Below are positions 52,613-61,238 of a DNA stretch of 64,000 nt, piece after piece. Position numbers and translations under genes: made by a program. The number at the start of each line of letters is the position of its first letter. Position 1 is the stretch's first letter. A model generated the notes under the pieces. That model worked only from the letters and a program-made list of their open reading frames with translations, made no database searches and had not been told where the DNA came from. The stretch is taken from positions 616,003 to 680,002 of the forward strand of contig NZ_JAPDHV010000002.1 of assembly GCF_025971925.1 (NCBI RefSeq). Direction: 5' to 3'. The stretch is from Chryseobacterium oryctis. GTDB taxonomy: Bacteria; Bacteroidota; Bacteroidia; Flavobacteriales; Weeksellaceae.

Positions 52613-53149
52613 CAAAGTAAGCAAATATACAAAAGCATTATAATTTTCCTGAAACAATTCTACCCAGCCACATAATACTCTGTCTGCCTTACCTGATTGC
52701 AAAATTTGCCATGAATAATCATTCAAAAACTGTTCATCAAATTCATCCAAAACAAAAAAAGCATTTTCCGTCTGCATTTTGTGCTTGATACTTATTTCAC
52801 CAACACAAATATTCGGTAAGGTATACACAAAAACGGCAGGGCTCGGGAAATAATTCTCCTGAGAATTGATGCTTTCCTGATATTTAAAATCTGTGTCTAA
52901 ACTGGATGATTTGTTGGCAAAAACAAGAGCAGTTCTACTGTGGTCATCATCTTTTAAAATCATTTCGGAAGCAAGAAAAGCGAGTTTACTCAAATTATCC
53001 ATTTTATGAAATTTGGGATAATTTAATTCTAAATTTTTATAGGCTTCTTTCGCAAAGTGTGAAAAGTTTTCAGCTTGTGTTTCAAAAATAATTTCGTTGT
53101 CGAGAACAATTTTTGAATTTTGTATGGTGCAAATGTTCGTTTTCTTCAT
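52610..53149 (-). CDS. Half-length ketosynthase-like protein (N-terminal KS half only)
   Basis: A 179-residue protein. '[14 protein letters not shown]' and '[26 protein letters not shown]' match the N-terminal half of KS proteins, and '[19 protein letters not shown]' matches the helix-strand after the nucleophile elbow. The elbow itself reads '[13 protein letters not shown]' with no Cys, and the protein stops there, so the whole C-terminal half with both His is missing. It may be a dedicated accessory subunit rather than a decayed gene, as its frame is intact and it is packed between KS and ACP genes. The ATG at 53149 is chosen; 53167 is an alternative overlapping the upstream stop. Confidence 0.72.
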   Translation of the reverse strand: MKKTNICTIQNSKIVLDNEIIFETQAENFSHFAKEAYKNLELNYPKFHKMDNLSKLAFLASEMILKDDDHSRTALVFANKSSSLDTDFKYQESINSQENYFPSPAVFVYTLPNICVGEISIKHKMQTENAFFVLDEFDEQFLNDYSWQILQSGKADRVLCGWVELFQENYNAFVYLLTL

Positions 53150-53160
53150 GATTTTTTCTT

Positions 53161-54333
53161 TTAGCATTTTTCTAAAACAATTGCAGCATTACATCCACCA
53201 AAACCTGATGCAGTTTTCAGAATATATTTGATTTCGACATTTTTATTTTCTTTAATGATATTCAAAGGTTGGGATGTTCCGGGTTCTTCAAAATTTTTAG
53301 ATGGAATTAAAGTATTGTTCAAGGCACTTTCCATTGAAATAATGCTTTCCAATAAGCCTGATGCACCCAAACAATGTCCATAATACCCTTTCATACTGTT
53401 TAAAGGAATATTTTGTAATTCCATTCTGTTGAATGCGATGGCTTCCATCTCATCGTTATATATTGTTGCTGTTCCGTGTGCAGAAATGAAGTCTAAAATT
53501 TCTGATGAAACTTTGGCCTCCGTCATTGCATTTTTTACACTTGCATACAATCCGTCACCAGTTCTGGATGGTCCTGAGATATGGTTGGCATCATTGATGG
53601 CAGAATCTCCTAAAACTTTAAAACAAAATTTTTCGTTTTGTGAGATTGCTTCGTCACTTTGTTCCTCGCAATGACTTGTAATATAAACTGCTGCTGTCGC
53701 TTCACCAATATTGATTCCTGTGCGGTTTTTATCATACGGTTTGCAAGGTTCTGAACCGATAGCTTGAAAAGAGTTAAACCCTGAAATTACAAACTCTGAA
53801 ATCTCGTCTCCTGCTACCACAAAAGCGTCCTTATACTTTCCGACCTGAATCATATTTTTGGCAATACCAATTGCCATTACTCCAGAAACACAGGCGTTTG
53901 AAATGACAATGGGTTTATTTTTAAATCCAAAAAAATCGGATATTTTCTTTGCCAAGTTTGAAAGATAAGCTCCTTCTGGTAAGTTCGTCTGATTTTTGAG
54001 TAAACTTACATTTCCTTTTGTTGTTGATAGAATAAAAGCTGTTCCCTCTGAAATTTTATGTCTTTCAACTAAAGGTTTCAGACTCAACAAAAACATTTTT
54101 TCCAGTCTGGTGAAATCTGTAATGTCATTCTGAGCGGAGTCGAAGAATCTGTTAAACTCTTCATTCAGCTTTTCAGAATCAATCATCGAAACATAAAAAG
54201 CCTCCTGGTTTTCTATGATTTTATGCAAAGCTACTCCTGATTTTCCTTCCAAAATGGCATTCCAATTTGAAGAAACATCAAAACCTAAAGGAGTGACGCA
54301 ATTATAATCTGTGATGTAAATTTCCTTCTTCAT
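53161..54333 (-). CDS. Beta-ketoacyl-ACP synthase with two in-frame repeat-derived inserts
   Basis: A 390-residue KS with Cys148 ('[12 protein letters not shown]'), His286 ('[12 protein letters not shown]') and His319 ('[12 protein letters not shown]'), so it should be active. Residues 62-70 (RFFDSAQND) and 221-231 ([11 protein letters not shown]) do not look like KS sequence; they are translations of two different dispersed palindromic elements at 54124-54150 and 53641-53675. The second falls where other KS proteins have a variable surface loop. The start overlaps the thioesterase stop by one base. It probably acts with the other KS proteins in polyene or alkyl-chain synthesis. Confidence 0.9.
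   Translation of the reverse strand: MKKEIYITDYNCVTPLGFDVSSNWNAILEGKSGVALHKIIENQEAFYVSMIDSEKLNEEFNRFFDSAQNDITDFTRLEKMFLLSLKPLVERHKISEGTAFILSTTKGNVSLLKNQTNLPEGAYLSNLAKKISDFFGFKNKPIVISNACVSGVMAIGIAKNMIQVGKYKDAFVVAGDEISEFVISGFNSFQAIGSEPCKPYDKNRTGINIGEATAAVYITSHCEEQSDEAISQNEKFCFKVLGDSAINDANHISGPSRTGDGLYASVKNAMTEAKVSSEILDFISAHGTATIYNDEMEAIAFNRMELQNIPLNSMKGYYGHCLGASGLLESIISMESALNNTLIPSKNFEEPGTSQPLNIIKENKNVEIKYILKTASGFGGCNAAIVLEKC
53641..53675. repeat. Dispersed repeat, family C, read through within a KS gene
   Basis: On the minus strand the sequence begins 'gtcattgcgaggaacaaagt' and ends 'gacgaagcaatctca'. This is the common bacterial repeat type whose translation in this frame is [11 protein letters not shown]. 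It is in frame and does not interrupt the gene. Confidence 0.7.
54124..54150. repeat. Dispersed palindromic repeat half, family A, read through within a KS gene
   Basis: The plus strand reads 'gtcattctgagcggagtcga' followed by 'agaatct'. It is a single arm of the family A element seen at 43918 and 49726. It is 27 bases long, so the KS frame is preserved (residues 62-70). Confidence 0.75.
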
Positions 54334-54758
54334 TATAAACCCATTTTATCTTTCCAAGCCTGAAAAAACTCAGGATTATACAAACATAAATTGTTGTCCG
54401 AATCCAAAAAAACCTGAATAGTTTCTCCTGAGCAAACCAATTTATTGTTTCCGTTAAAAAGTTCGTATCTGTAAATTAACTTAGCTGAAGTTGAATTCAC
54501 GAAAGTGGTAACAATTTTGAAAGTTTCCCCATATTTCAAAGGGAGAAAGTGTTCACAAGTGCTTTTTACAATCGGGGTAACATATCCTGCTTTTTGAATG
54601 TCGAGATAAGTGAGCCCGTGTTGGCGTCCGAAAGCCTCTCTTCCATCTTCAAAATAAACAATATAATGACCATGCCACACAATTCCCAAAGGATCTGTCT
54701 CGTTGAATCTTACACGAACTTCTTCCGTGCAGCTTAATATGTTTTCTTTAGACTGCAT
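54333..54758 (-). CDS. Acyl-CoA/ACP thioesterase (4-hydroxybenzoyl-CoA thioesterase family)
   Basis: A 141-residue hotdog thioesterase. The catalytic Asp is in 'RFNETDPLGIVWHGHYIVYFEDGRE', the standard YbgC/4HBT signature. In aryl polyene loci such an enzyme is thought to release the chain from ACP or clear stalled intermediates. It overlaps the downstream KS start by one base and lies 76 bases after the ABC permease gene's stop. Confidence 0.9.
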   Translation of the reverse strand: MQSKENILSCTEEVRVRFNETDPLGIVWHGHYIVYFEDGREAFGRQHGLTYLDIQKAGYVTPIVKSTCEHFLPLKYGETFKIVTTFVNSTSAKLIYRYELFNGNNKLVCSGETIQVFLDSDNNLCLYNPEFFQAWKDKMGL

Positions 54759-54834
54759 TTTGCTTTCTTCCAGTATTTTTATTGTTTTTATAGGACGTCA
54801 GGAAACTCCCAAGATAAATAGTTTTCATAAATAC

Positions 54835-56106
54835 TTAAATACTATGGAGTTTTCTTTCGTAAATTAATGAAATAGTAACCATTGCAAGATAAAATAAAAA
54901 TAAGAAAGTGAGCTCTTTGGTAATTCCGCCAATTCCACTGTTTCTTAAAATGATGTCATAATAGGCATTCAATCCCCAATTCATAGGAGAAAATTTTGCA
55001 ACAGTCTGCATAAATTCCGGCATTAAAAATACAGGAACCCAAATTCCTCCAATTGCTGCTAAAACCACAACAGAGGTTGCTCCAAACGGTGCAGACTGTT
55101 CCTGAGTATTTGCAATAGTTCCTAATAAAATTCCAAAGCCAATTGCCGCCAAACCTGAAAATAAAGTGACTGCAAGAAGTTGGAACATTTTTCCGGTAAC
55201 ATCGAATTGTGGCAAATCCATATAAGGGAAAAGATAGACTCCTACTGCAACCATCAATAAAAACTGAATGATACAAATAATAAGATAAGTAAAAGTTTTC
55301 CCTAAAATATGTATAAAATAAGGAGTAGGACTGGTTCTTATTCTTACACTCGTTCCCTGGCTTTTTTCTTTAACCAAATTAATAGACAAAGGCACCACAA
55401 TAAAGAAAATGGCAAATAACGCCCAAGCTGGAACATTGTGCTGAACGGAGTTTGGCATTACTTCCATTTCTCCTTTTTTGGGAGTAATTTCTTTAAAGCT
55501 GATTAAGTTTTTATTTTCTTCAAGGTTTTCGGTAGTTCCCAATTGGTCCTGAAAAGCCTTGTAAATCTTTTTATTTTCGATTTCAAAAACCATTTTGTTC
55601 ACAGAATTCATCACAGAATTTTTGAATCCTGCATTGGTTGCAGGGTCGAAATAGAGGTGAATTTCTTTTGCTTTTATTGCAGCTGGTTTTTGTATGGCTA
55701 CAGAATCGCTTTCCAACCCAAATGAGCTAACAATAGTCTGAACTTTAGACTCAATATTTGAATTTAAATCTTTCGTCAAATTTTGAGGAATAACGATTGC
55801 CATTTGATAATCTCCTCCAAAAACGGCTTCTTGGGCAGATTTTTCATCATAATTGGTCAAAAGCTGGAATGTTTTACTGTTTTCCAGTTCCTGTTTTATG
55901 CTTTTTGAAACTTCAGATTTATCGTTATCAATAAAAATAATCGGGATTTTTGAACCTTCCAGATTTTTAAAAGTAGAATCCTGAATCAAGGTAACAGTGA
56001 TAATGAGAAGCAAAGGCATCACAAAAATGATGACAATTCCTCCGATATCTCTTTTTAGCAAAAGGATTTCTTTAATGAAACTTCTCCACAGTTTATACAA
56101 CAACAT
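54835..56106 (-). CDS. ABC-2 type transporter permease
   Basis: A 423-residue inner-membrane protein. One N-terminal helix ('GGIVIIFVMPLLLIITVTL') is followed by a periplasmic domain of about 180 residues, then five helices near the C-terminus ('WALFAIFFIVVPLSINLV', 'LIICIIQFLLMVAVGVYLF', and others). This is the YhhJ/YbhR-type exporter architecture. It overlaps the ATPase gene by 14 bases. A role in exporting the pigment or a precursor across the inner membrane is inferred from the locus. Confidence 0.9.
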   Translation of the reverse strand: MLLYKLWRSFIKEILLLKRDIGGIVIIFVMPLLLIITVTLIQDSTFKNLEGSKIPIIFIDNDKSEVSKSIKQELENSKTFQLLTNYDEKSAQEAVFGGDYQMAIVIPQNLTKDLNSNIESKVQTIVSSFGLESDSVAIQKPAAIKAKEIHLYFDPATNAGFKNSVMNSVNKMVFEIENKKIYKAFQDQLGTTENLEENKNLISFKEITPKKGEMEVMPNSVQHNVPAWALFAIFFIVVPLSINLVKEKSQGTSVRIRTSPTPYFIHILGKTFTYLIICIIQFLLMVAVGVYLFPYMDLPQFDVTGKMFQLLAVTLFSGLAAIGFGILLGTIANTQEQSAPFGATSVVVLAAIGGIWVPVFLMPEFMQTVAKFSPMNWGLNAYYDIILRNSGIGGITKELTFLFLFYLAMVTISLIYERKLHSI

Positions 56107-56851
56107 CTCTTAATTCTTTTCCGGTTAATGAAATGAAAACGTCTTCCAGGTTTTCTGCGTTTGAAATTTGTGAAACAAGTTCTTCAGGTGTTCCTACAGC
56201 ATGAATTTTTCCTCCATCAATAATCGCTATTTTGGTGCAAAATTCCTCCGCTTCTGAAAGGTGATGTGACGTATAAATGATACAGGTTCCGTTTTTATTA
56301 AGCTCTTGCAGAAAATCAATAATCACTTTTTTTGACTGTACATCAACACCAACGGTAGGCTCATCCAAAAATAAAACTTTCGGATTGTGAAGCGTTCCTG
56401 CAATAAGATTGCAACGGCGTTTCATACCACCGGAAAATTGTTCAACTTTTTTATCGGCAAACTTTGTTAATCCCATTGTTTCAAGTGATTGTGCAATAGA
56501 TGTTTTCAGTTTTTTATGTGGAATACCGTACAAACTTCCGAAAAACATTAAGTTTTCTCTGGCAGTTAAAGTTGGGTACAATGCATATTCCTGAGGAACG
56601 ATTCCGATGATTTGCTTTAATCTGAAACTATCTTTTTGCGGAGATAATCCATTGATTGTAAAGTGTCCTGAGGTAGGTTTTATCAATCCGGAAAGCATAG
56701 AAATTAACGTTGTTTTTCCTGCTCCGTTTGGACCAAGAATTCCGTAGATTTCGTTCTTTTCAATATTCAACGAGATATTGTTTACAGAAAAATCATCTGC
56801 ATTTTTATATTTTTTATATAAATTTTTAATCTCAATAATGTTCTCTGCCAT
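56093..56851 (-). CDS. ABC transporter ATP-binding protein
   Basis: A 252-residue ATPase. Walker A is 'GPNGAGKTTLIS', the ABC signature 'QFSGGMKRRCNLIAG', Walker B 'VLFLDEPTVGVD', and the H-loop 'YTSHHLSEAE'. It pairs with the overlapping ABC-2 permease to form an exporter. It starts one base before the BtrH-like gene's stop region, so the operon is continuous. Confidence 0.95.
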   Translation of the reverse strand: MAENIIEIKNLYKKYKNADDFSVNNISLNIEKNEIYGILGPNGAGKTTLISMLSGLIKPTSGHFTINGLSPQKDSFRLKQIIGIVPQEYALYPTLTARENLMFFGSLYGIPHKKLKTSIAQSLETMGLTKFADKKVEQFSGGMKRRCNLIAGTLHNPKVLFLDEPTVGVDVQSKKVIIDFLQELNKNGTCIIYTSHHLSEAEEFCTKIAIIDGGKIHAVGTPEELVSQISNAENLEDVFISLTGKELRDVVV

Positions 56852-56852
56852 G

Positions 56853-57848
56853 TTAGATAGCTTTTCTTAATTTTTTGTAGAAAGCCTCTTCCAAATCAGC
56901 AATATGAAGCATTGATTTTGAAAGTTGGTTATAAATATCGCTTTTTGAGTTTCTGTTTTTGTAAACTCTGGCAATATCTACTGCGAAATCTCTCCAAAGA
57001 TCTCCGATTGCTGTAATTTCTTTCGAAAGTTCTTTTAACTGATCATTTTTAAGAATCATGGCTGCTTCCTGTAAAAAAGCACCATAAATAAACCTGAAAC
57101 CACCTCCTCCTGTTCCGATTTCCTCCTGCATTCTGATTAGCTGTCCCAGATAATGATTAGTGACTTTTGTTCCTTTTTTTTCTGCCCATTTCGGGATACT
57201 TTTTGCAACCCATCTCATTGCTTTTACACCAATTAAAGGAACAGGAGCCAACATATTTTTGCAGGTGTCTTTAATTCCTTTTTTGATGGCTTCTTCTAAA
57301 TTTATATTTTCAGGAATGAAAATAGGGTAGTACATGTGCCCTTTCGGTGGAAGAGCTCCTTTCGCATATCTCACTTTTTCCAGCTCTGCTTCGGATAGAG
57401 AAGTTGTGTAATCCATCACAGGATCACTGATTAAAAATCTGCCGTCTTCTTTCCCATAAACCACCAAATTGTGTGCGTTGAAATGGAATTTATATTCTTC
57501 AGGAAAATAAGTAAGGTTGAAAACACCAACCTGTAAACCTGTAGGGATATTGTTTGCCAAATTTCTCTCTAAAGCAGTCTGTGCTTCTTTAGGATTTGAA
57601 AATTTTTCTCTTTTAATTTTAATTCCCAGTCTTTTTGCAGCCTTACTAAAAATAGCACCCGGCATCGGACGATAACTAAAACCAGGGGCAAAATTTACTT
57701 TTAAAAAAGGTAAATACACAAAAAATAATCCGGAACCGATTCCGAAAATCATAGGTTCACTGAGTTTTAAACCTTTATTAAGTAGTAAATTGGATGCAAC
57801 ACCGTTTTCGCAATGGGCGGTTTGATGGTGTTCAAAATTAAGCTTCAT
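56853..57848 (-). CDS. BtrH_N-domain protein, candidate acyltransferase
   Basis: A 331-residue soluble protein. The N-terminal half matches the BtrH N-terminal fold, which is related to papain-like C39 peptidases. A possible triad is visible: Cys13 in 'TAHCENGVASN', His126 in 'FNAHNLVVYG' and Asp142 in 'FLISDPVMDY'. The C-terminal half is helical (DUF4872-like). In butirosin biosynthesis BtrH transfers an acyl group from a carrier protein to the sugar acceptor. By analogy this protein could move the polyene from ACP to the dialkylresorcinol hydroxyl; this is inference. It lies directly beside the dehydratase, DarB and DarA genes. Confidence 0.82.
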   Translation of the reverse strand: MKLNFEHHQTAHCENGVASNLLLNKGLKLSEPMIFGIGSGLFFVYLPFLKVNFAPGFSYRPMPGAIFSKAAKRLGIKIKREKFSNPKEAQTALERNLANNIPTGLQVGVFNLTYFPEEYKFHFNAHNLVVYGKEDGRFLISDPVMDYTTSLSEAELEKVRYAKGALPPKGHMYYPIFIPENINLEEAIKKGIKDTCKNMLAPVPLIGVKAMRWVAKSIPKWAEKKGTKVTNHYLGQLIRMQEEIGTGGGGFRFIYGAFLQEAAMILKNDQLKELSKEITAIGDLWRDFAVDIARVYKNRNSKSDIYNQLSKSMLHIADLEEAFYKKLRKAI

Positions 57849-57849
57849 T

Positions 57850-58254
57850 TTATTTTCCGTCGAAATTTTTTAATTCATCCACTGAAATCCCGAAAGCATC
57901 GGCATATTTTTTCAGTTTAGAATCACTTAGTTTTTTAAAAATTGTTGGTTTTGAGTGTCTTTTCACTGTCCATTGCCACATTCCAACATAAGCAGCGAGA
58001 ACCTGCAAATCCATTTTGTTTAATTCCATAAAATAAACAATTGGGCTTACAATATTGTTAGCAACATTTTGCTTGGCTTCTGCAATTCTTTCATTAATCA
58101 GCCCCATCGATTCGTCCAATGCGGCTTTTTTTGCTTCCCAACCTATGCTGTTTGCTGTTGTATAATTATCGTTTTCGTCAGTTACATACAATACTTCGGT
58201 CATGTTTGCTGACTTTAGGTTGCTATCATCTTGAGGAAGGTCTTGTTTTTTCAT
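57850..58254 (-). CDS. Hypothetical protein with helical C-terminal domain, pigment operon
   Basis: A 134-residue acidic protein. Residues 1-70 are helical and polar. The C-terminal part ('NKMDLQVLAAYVGMWQWTVKRHSKPTIFKKL...LKKYADAFGISVDELKNF' region) looks like a degenerate Xre-type helix-turn-helix. It may be a structural partner of the BtrH-like protein, encoded one base further on, rather than a DNA-binding regulator. The function is unknown. Confidence 0.7.
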   Translation of the reverse strand: MKKQDLPQDDSNLKSANMTEVLYVTDENDNYTTANSIGWEAKKAALDESMGLINERIAEAKQNVANNIVSPIVYFMELNKMDLQVLAAYVGMWQWTVKRHSKPTIFKKLSDSKLKKYADAFGISVDELKNFDGK

Positions 58255-58260
58255 TTGTTT

Positions 58261-58704
58261 TCAGTTTTTTACTTCTTGAATAAACAAATTAATTTCAGCT
58301 CTGATTAATAATTCATCGTTATTAAAAGTTTCACAAAAAATATTGCAGATATTTTCAAACTGTGAAATCAGTGATGCTTTTGAAATGATTTTATCACCTA
58401 CTTTTGGCAATGCAAAAACTTCAATCTTTTTAATATTGGTAATGAAACCAATTACTTTCGTATCTGCTTCAGGATTTTCGAAGAAACTCTGTCCCAAAAT
58501 CGAAGAGCAGGTTTGAGCCATATTTTCAATAAGTCCGGCTTCCACAAATTCATTATTGTGTACGAAAATATTGTTTTCTAAAATTTCAAAGGAAGTCACA
58601 ACTTTTTCTTTGGTCAATTCTAAAATATTGTCAGCCATCAGCATTGGAGCACGATGTGGCAAGAATTGATGTATACTGATATTGTCGTTTTCCTTGATTT
58701 CCAT
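58261..58704 (-). CDS. Hotdog 3-hydroxyacyl-ACP dehydratase (ApeI/FabZ-like)
   Basis: A 147-residue hotdog protein. 'FLPHRAPMLMADNI' holds the catalytic His and 'GLIENMAQTCSSILG' the helix with the catalytic Glu, matching the dehydratase subgroup in aryl polyene loci. It would form the double bond in each polyene extension cycle. It is adjacent to and co-directional with a second hotdog gene, 5 bases away; the two may form a heterodimer. Confidence 0.88.
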   Translation of the reverse strand: MEIKENDNISIHQFLPHRAPMLMADNILELTKEKVVTSFEILENNIFVHNNEFVEAGLIENMAQTCSSILGQSFFENPEADTKVIGFITNIKKIEVFALPKVGDKIISKASLISQFENICNIFCETFNNDELLIRAEINLFIQEVKN

Positions 58705-58709
58705 TACAA

Positions 58710-59141
58710 TTATTTTACAACGGTTTTCATTTGAGAATTGGCAATAACTTCACCGTTTAATTTTGTGAAGATATCCACTAATGTTACTCCCATGATTTCA
58801 CTCAGAATTATAACTTCTGTTTCCAAAACATCACCAACTTTTGGTAATGAAGTGGTTTCAAAAGTTTTGATAGCTCCGATATAACCTGTCGGAGCTTCTT
58901 TTCCTAATAAATAATATTTGTACCCGGTGTGTAAAGCCACACTTTGAGCCTGATGTTCTACTAAGCCTGATGCTTGAAAAACTCCATTATGAACAAAAAT
59001 ATTTTCCTCTTTTATTTCAAATCCAGAGACCAATTTATTCTCAGAATAATCTGAAATACTGTTTACCATTACAAAAGGAAATCTTTGCGGAATTAAACTT
59101 TCCACAAAATTTTGGTCAGATGTTGGCAATTTGTTTTCCAT
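58710..59141 (-). CDS. Second hotdog dehydratase-like protein, substituted active site
   Basis: A 143-residue paralogue of the preceding-type hotdog protein ('LIPQRFPFVMVNSISDY', 'SGLVEHQAQSVALHTGY'). Gln replaces the catalytic His of 'LPHR', while Glu is kept in 'VEHQAQ'. This suggests a non-catalytic or altered partner for the intact dehydratase next door, a split also seen between ApeI- and ApeP-type proteins. The start at 59141 overlaps the DarB stop by one base (TAATG). Confidence 0.85.
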   Translation of the reverse strand: MENKLPTSDQNFVESLIPQRFPFVMVNSISDYSENKLVSGFEIKEENIFVHNGVFQASGLVEHQAQSVALHTGYKYYLLGKEAPTGYIGAIKTFETTSLPKVGDVLETEVIILSEIMGVTLVDIFTKLNGEVIANSQMKTVVK

Positions 59142-60280
59142 TAGCAAACCGTTAATAATGCACAAGAATATGCAAATCTTCCACTTTCAGGAACACAAAG
59201 AAGTACTTTTTCTCCTTTTTTCAATTTTCCCGAATTCATTAATTCTTCTAATGCTACGAAAATAGAACCTGCGCCGATATTTCCGATTTCAGAAAGATTG
59301 TAGAACCATTTTTCCCAAGGGAAGTCTAATCCAACGTTGGCAAATTCGTCTTTTAATCCTTCTTTAAAATAACCAGATGAAATGTGAGCTAAAACATGAT
59401 CAATAGATTCCGGATTAAGGTTGTGCTTATCGAAAGATGATCTTAAACTCTCAGCTCCTTTTACTAAAATATATTTATCTAAAATTTTAGTGTCTTGTTT
59501 TAAAGCAAAGATTGATTGTTTTAACCATTCATCTGAAGGGTAGTCTGCCCAGGATTTTAAACTTCCGTCTTCTTGTTTTTCACAACCAGCATACATACAA
59601 GCTTCAATTTCATGAGCATATGAATAGAAATCAATCCATTCTATTTTTAAATTCGTTGCGTTTTCTCTTGGTTTATTTTCTAATAAGAAAGCACCTGCTC
59701 CGTCAGAAAGCATCCACCTTAGGAATTCTCTTTTGAAGGCGATAATTGGTCTTTCTTCCAATAAAATTAAGTTTTCTGCTTCATGGTTGAATTTGTCAGC
59801 CGTCATCCAAGAAGACATTCTCTCAGAACCTGCACAAACGGCAGCTTCCTGTACACCTGCCTTTACAGAAAGGAATCCGTAATTAAGGGCATTCATGCCT
59901 GAGTTGCAGAGACCTGTTGCGGTATTAATTTCGATAGATTTTCCGATGTTTAATTCACCATGAACCATAGAAGCATGGGAAGGCTGAATCTGATCCGGAG
60001 AAGTAGTTCCTACGGATAGTAATTTCATATCTTCTTTTTTGAAGTTTTCATCAAAAAGACCTTCAATAGCTTTTGCTGTAAGCTGTGCATTGGTATGGGT
60101 TGGGTTTCCCTCTTTGTCTAAGGCATAATATCTTGTAGTGATTTTGTTGTTTCTTAAAATAAGAGACTTTGCTTTAGATTTAGCACCATTTATATAACCA
60201 AGATACGTTTCCATTTCATCATTAGAAACAGGCTCGTTGGGTAAGTATTTTGATGCTTTTGTTATAAATACGTCGTACAT
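59141..60280 (-). CDS. darB: DarB-like ketosynthase III (dialkylresorcinol formation)
   Basis: A 379-residue FabH-like condensing enzyme. The triad is Cys in 'TATGLCNSGMNALNYG', His in 'HVLAHISSGYFKE' and Asn in 'LSEIGNIGAGSIF'. In Pseudomonas and flexirubin producers DarB joins two fatty-acyl-derived chains in the first step to 2,5-dialkylresorcinol. Gene order DarA-DarB on one strand with one base between supports the name. It is translationally coupled to the hotdog gene downstream. Confidence 0.88.
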   Translation of the reverse strand: MYDVFITKASKYLPNEPVSNDEMETYLGYINGAKSKAKSLILRNNKITTRYYALDKEGNPTHTNAQLTAKAIEGLFDENFKKEDMKLLSVGTTSPDQIQPSHASMVHGELNIGKSIEINTATGLCNSGMNALNYGFLSVKAGVQEAAVCAGSERMSSWMTADKFNHEAENLILLEERPIIAFKREFLRWMLSDGAGAFLLENKPRENATNLKIEWIDFYSYAHEIEACMYAGCEKQEDGSLKSWADYPSDEWLKQSIFALKQDTKILDKYILVKGAESLRSSFDKHNLNPESIDHVLAHISSGYFKEGLKDEFANVGLDFPWEKWFYNLSEIGNIGAGSIFVALEELMNSGKLKKGEKVLLCVPESGRFAYSCALLTVC

Positions 60281-60281
60281 T

Positions 60282-61196
60282 CTATTTTAAATTAATTCCT
60301 TGTAAATATTTTTTCTGTTTTTGTCTTTTAAACCAAAAAATTGGAGTTGTCAACAAATGTAAAACTAAAACAATTGGTGAAATAATCCATATTGCAGCCA
60401 TCAAATATACCTTAAAGAATTTGATAAGCAATGGTCGTTTTTCTTTTTTCTTGATGATAAGGTTTGACCAAACGGTGAAAATTTTGTTCCCAACTTTTTC
60501 TACTCTTACCAAAAAAGGTCTTATCTCTACGGCTCCGTTTTTTACCAAATCTGGTTGTAGGGTCATTAAATCATTATTTTTAAAATGGTTTTCAATGATT
60601 TCTCCATATTTTACCGAGCCTTTTATTTCTTCATCTGAAACTCCGGCAGCGGGAAGTATTCCTGATTTTTCTTTTTGCCCTGTTGTCAGCCAACGCAAAA
60701 TAGTTAATACACTCGTATAGTTGTCATGTCTGTCTACCAAAGCTATATTTCCTACAAGTTTGGCCTTCATATCTCTTAAATATACTTTAAGTTTTTCCTG
60801 AGAAAGCATCCACATATTTCTTGTTCCGGAAATGGTAACTATCTGTGTGTCTTTCAAGATTTTTTCTGCAAAACCACTTTTCAAGAATGAAATAATAGGT
60901 ATAGATGGCGTTAAGTACCAAACCTGATATCCAAAAATGATGAGGTCGTATTTTTTATTCAATATTTCATCCGATGGCGGAAGAATTTCTTTGGGAATCT
61001 GAAGATAAGATTCTGGGAATGTGTTGAAGAAAACATCATTCGGCCAAGGGAAAGGAAAGTCTTCTTTCAGTTGTATATTGTAATAAGTAACGTCATATTT
61101 ATCCTTTTGAGATTCAAAAGGTTTAGCAACATTCCTTACAATATCTTCCAATTGACCGGTTTGAGAGTAGTATATGACGAGTATATTTTTTCGCAT
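60282..61196 (-). CDS. darA: DarA-like dialkylresorcinol condensing enzyme, flavodoxin fold
   Basis: A 304-residue protein. The N-terminus has a flavodoxin-like FMN site ('VIYYSQTGQLEDIVRNV') and 'LIIFGYQVWYLTPSIPIISFL'; a hydrophobic C-terminal segment (about 265-290) suggests membrane attachment. DarA proteins act with DarB in forming the dialkylresorcinol ring, possibly in the cyclisation or aromatisation step. The name rests on the family pattern and the adjacent darB. Confidence 0.88.
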   Translation of the reverse strand: MRKNILVIYYSQTGQLEDIVRNVAKPFESQKDKYDVTYYNIQLKEDFPFPWPNDVFFNTFPESYLQIPKEILPPSDEILNKKYDLIIFGYQVWYLTPSIPIISFLKSGFAEKILKDTQIVTISGTRNMWMLSQEKLKVYLRDMKAKLVGNIALVDRHDNYTSVLTILRWLTTGQKEKSGILPAAGVSDEEIKGSVKYGEIIENHFKNNDLMTLQPDLVKNGAVEIRPFLVRVEKVGNKIFTVWSNLIIKKKEKRPLLIKFFKVYLMAAIWIISPIVLVLHLLTTPIFWFKRQKQKKYLQGINLK

Positions 61197-61238
61197 TAGT
61201 TTTTTTTAGCGTTTACAAAAATATGATTTTCAGATTTA

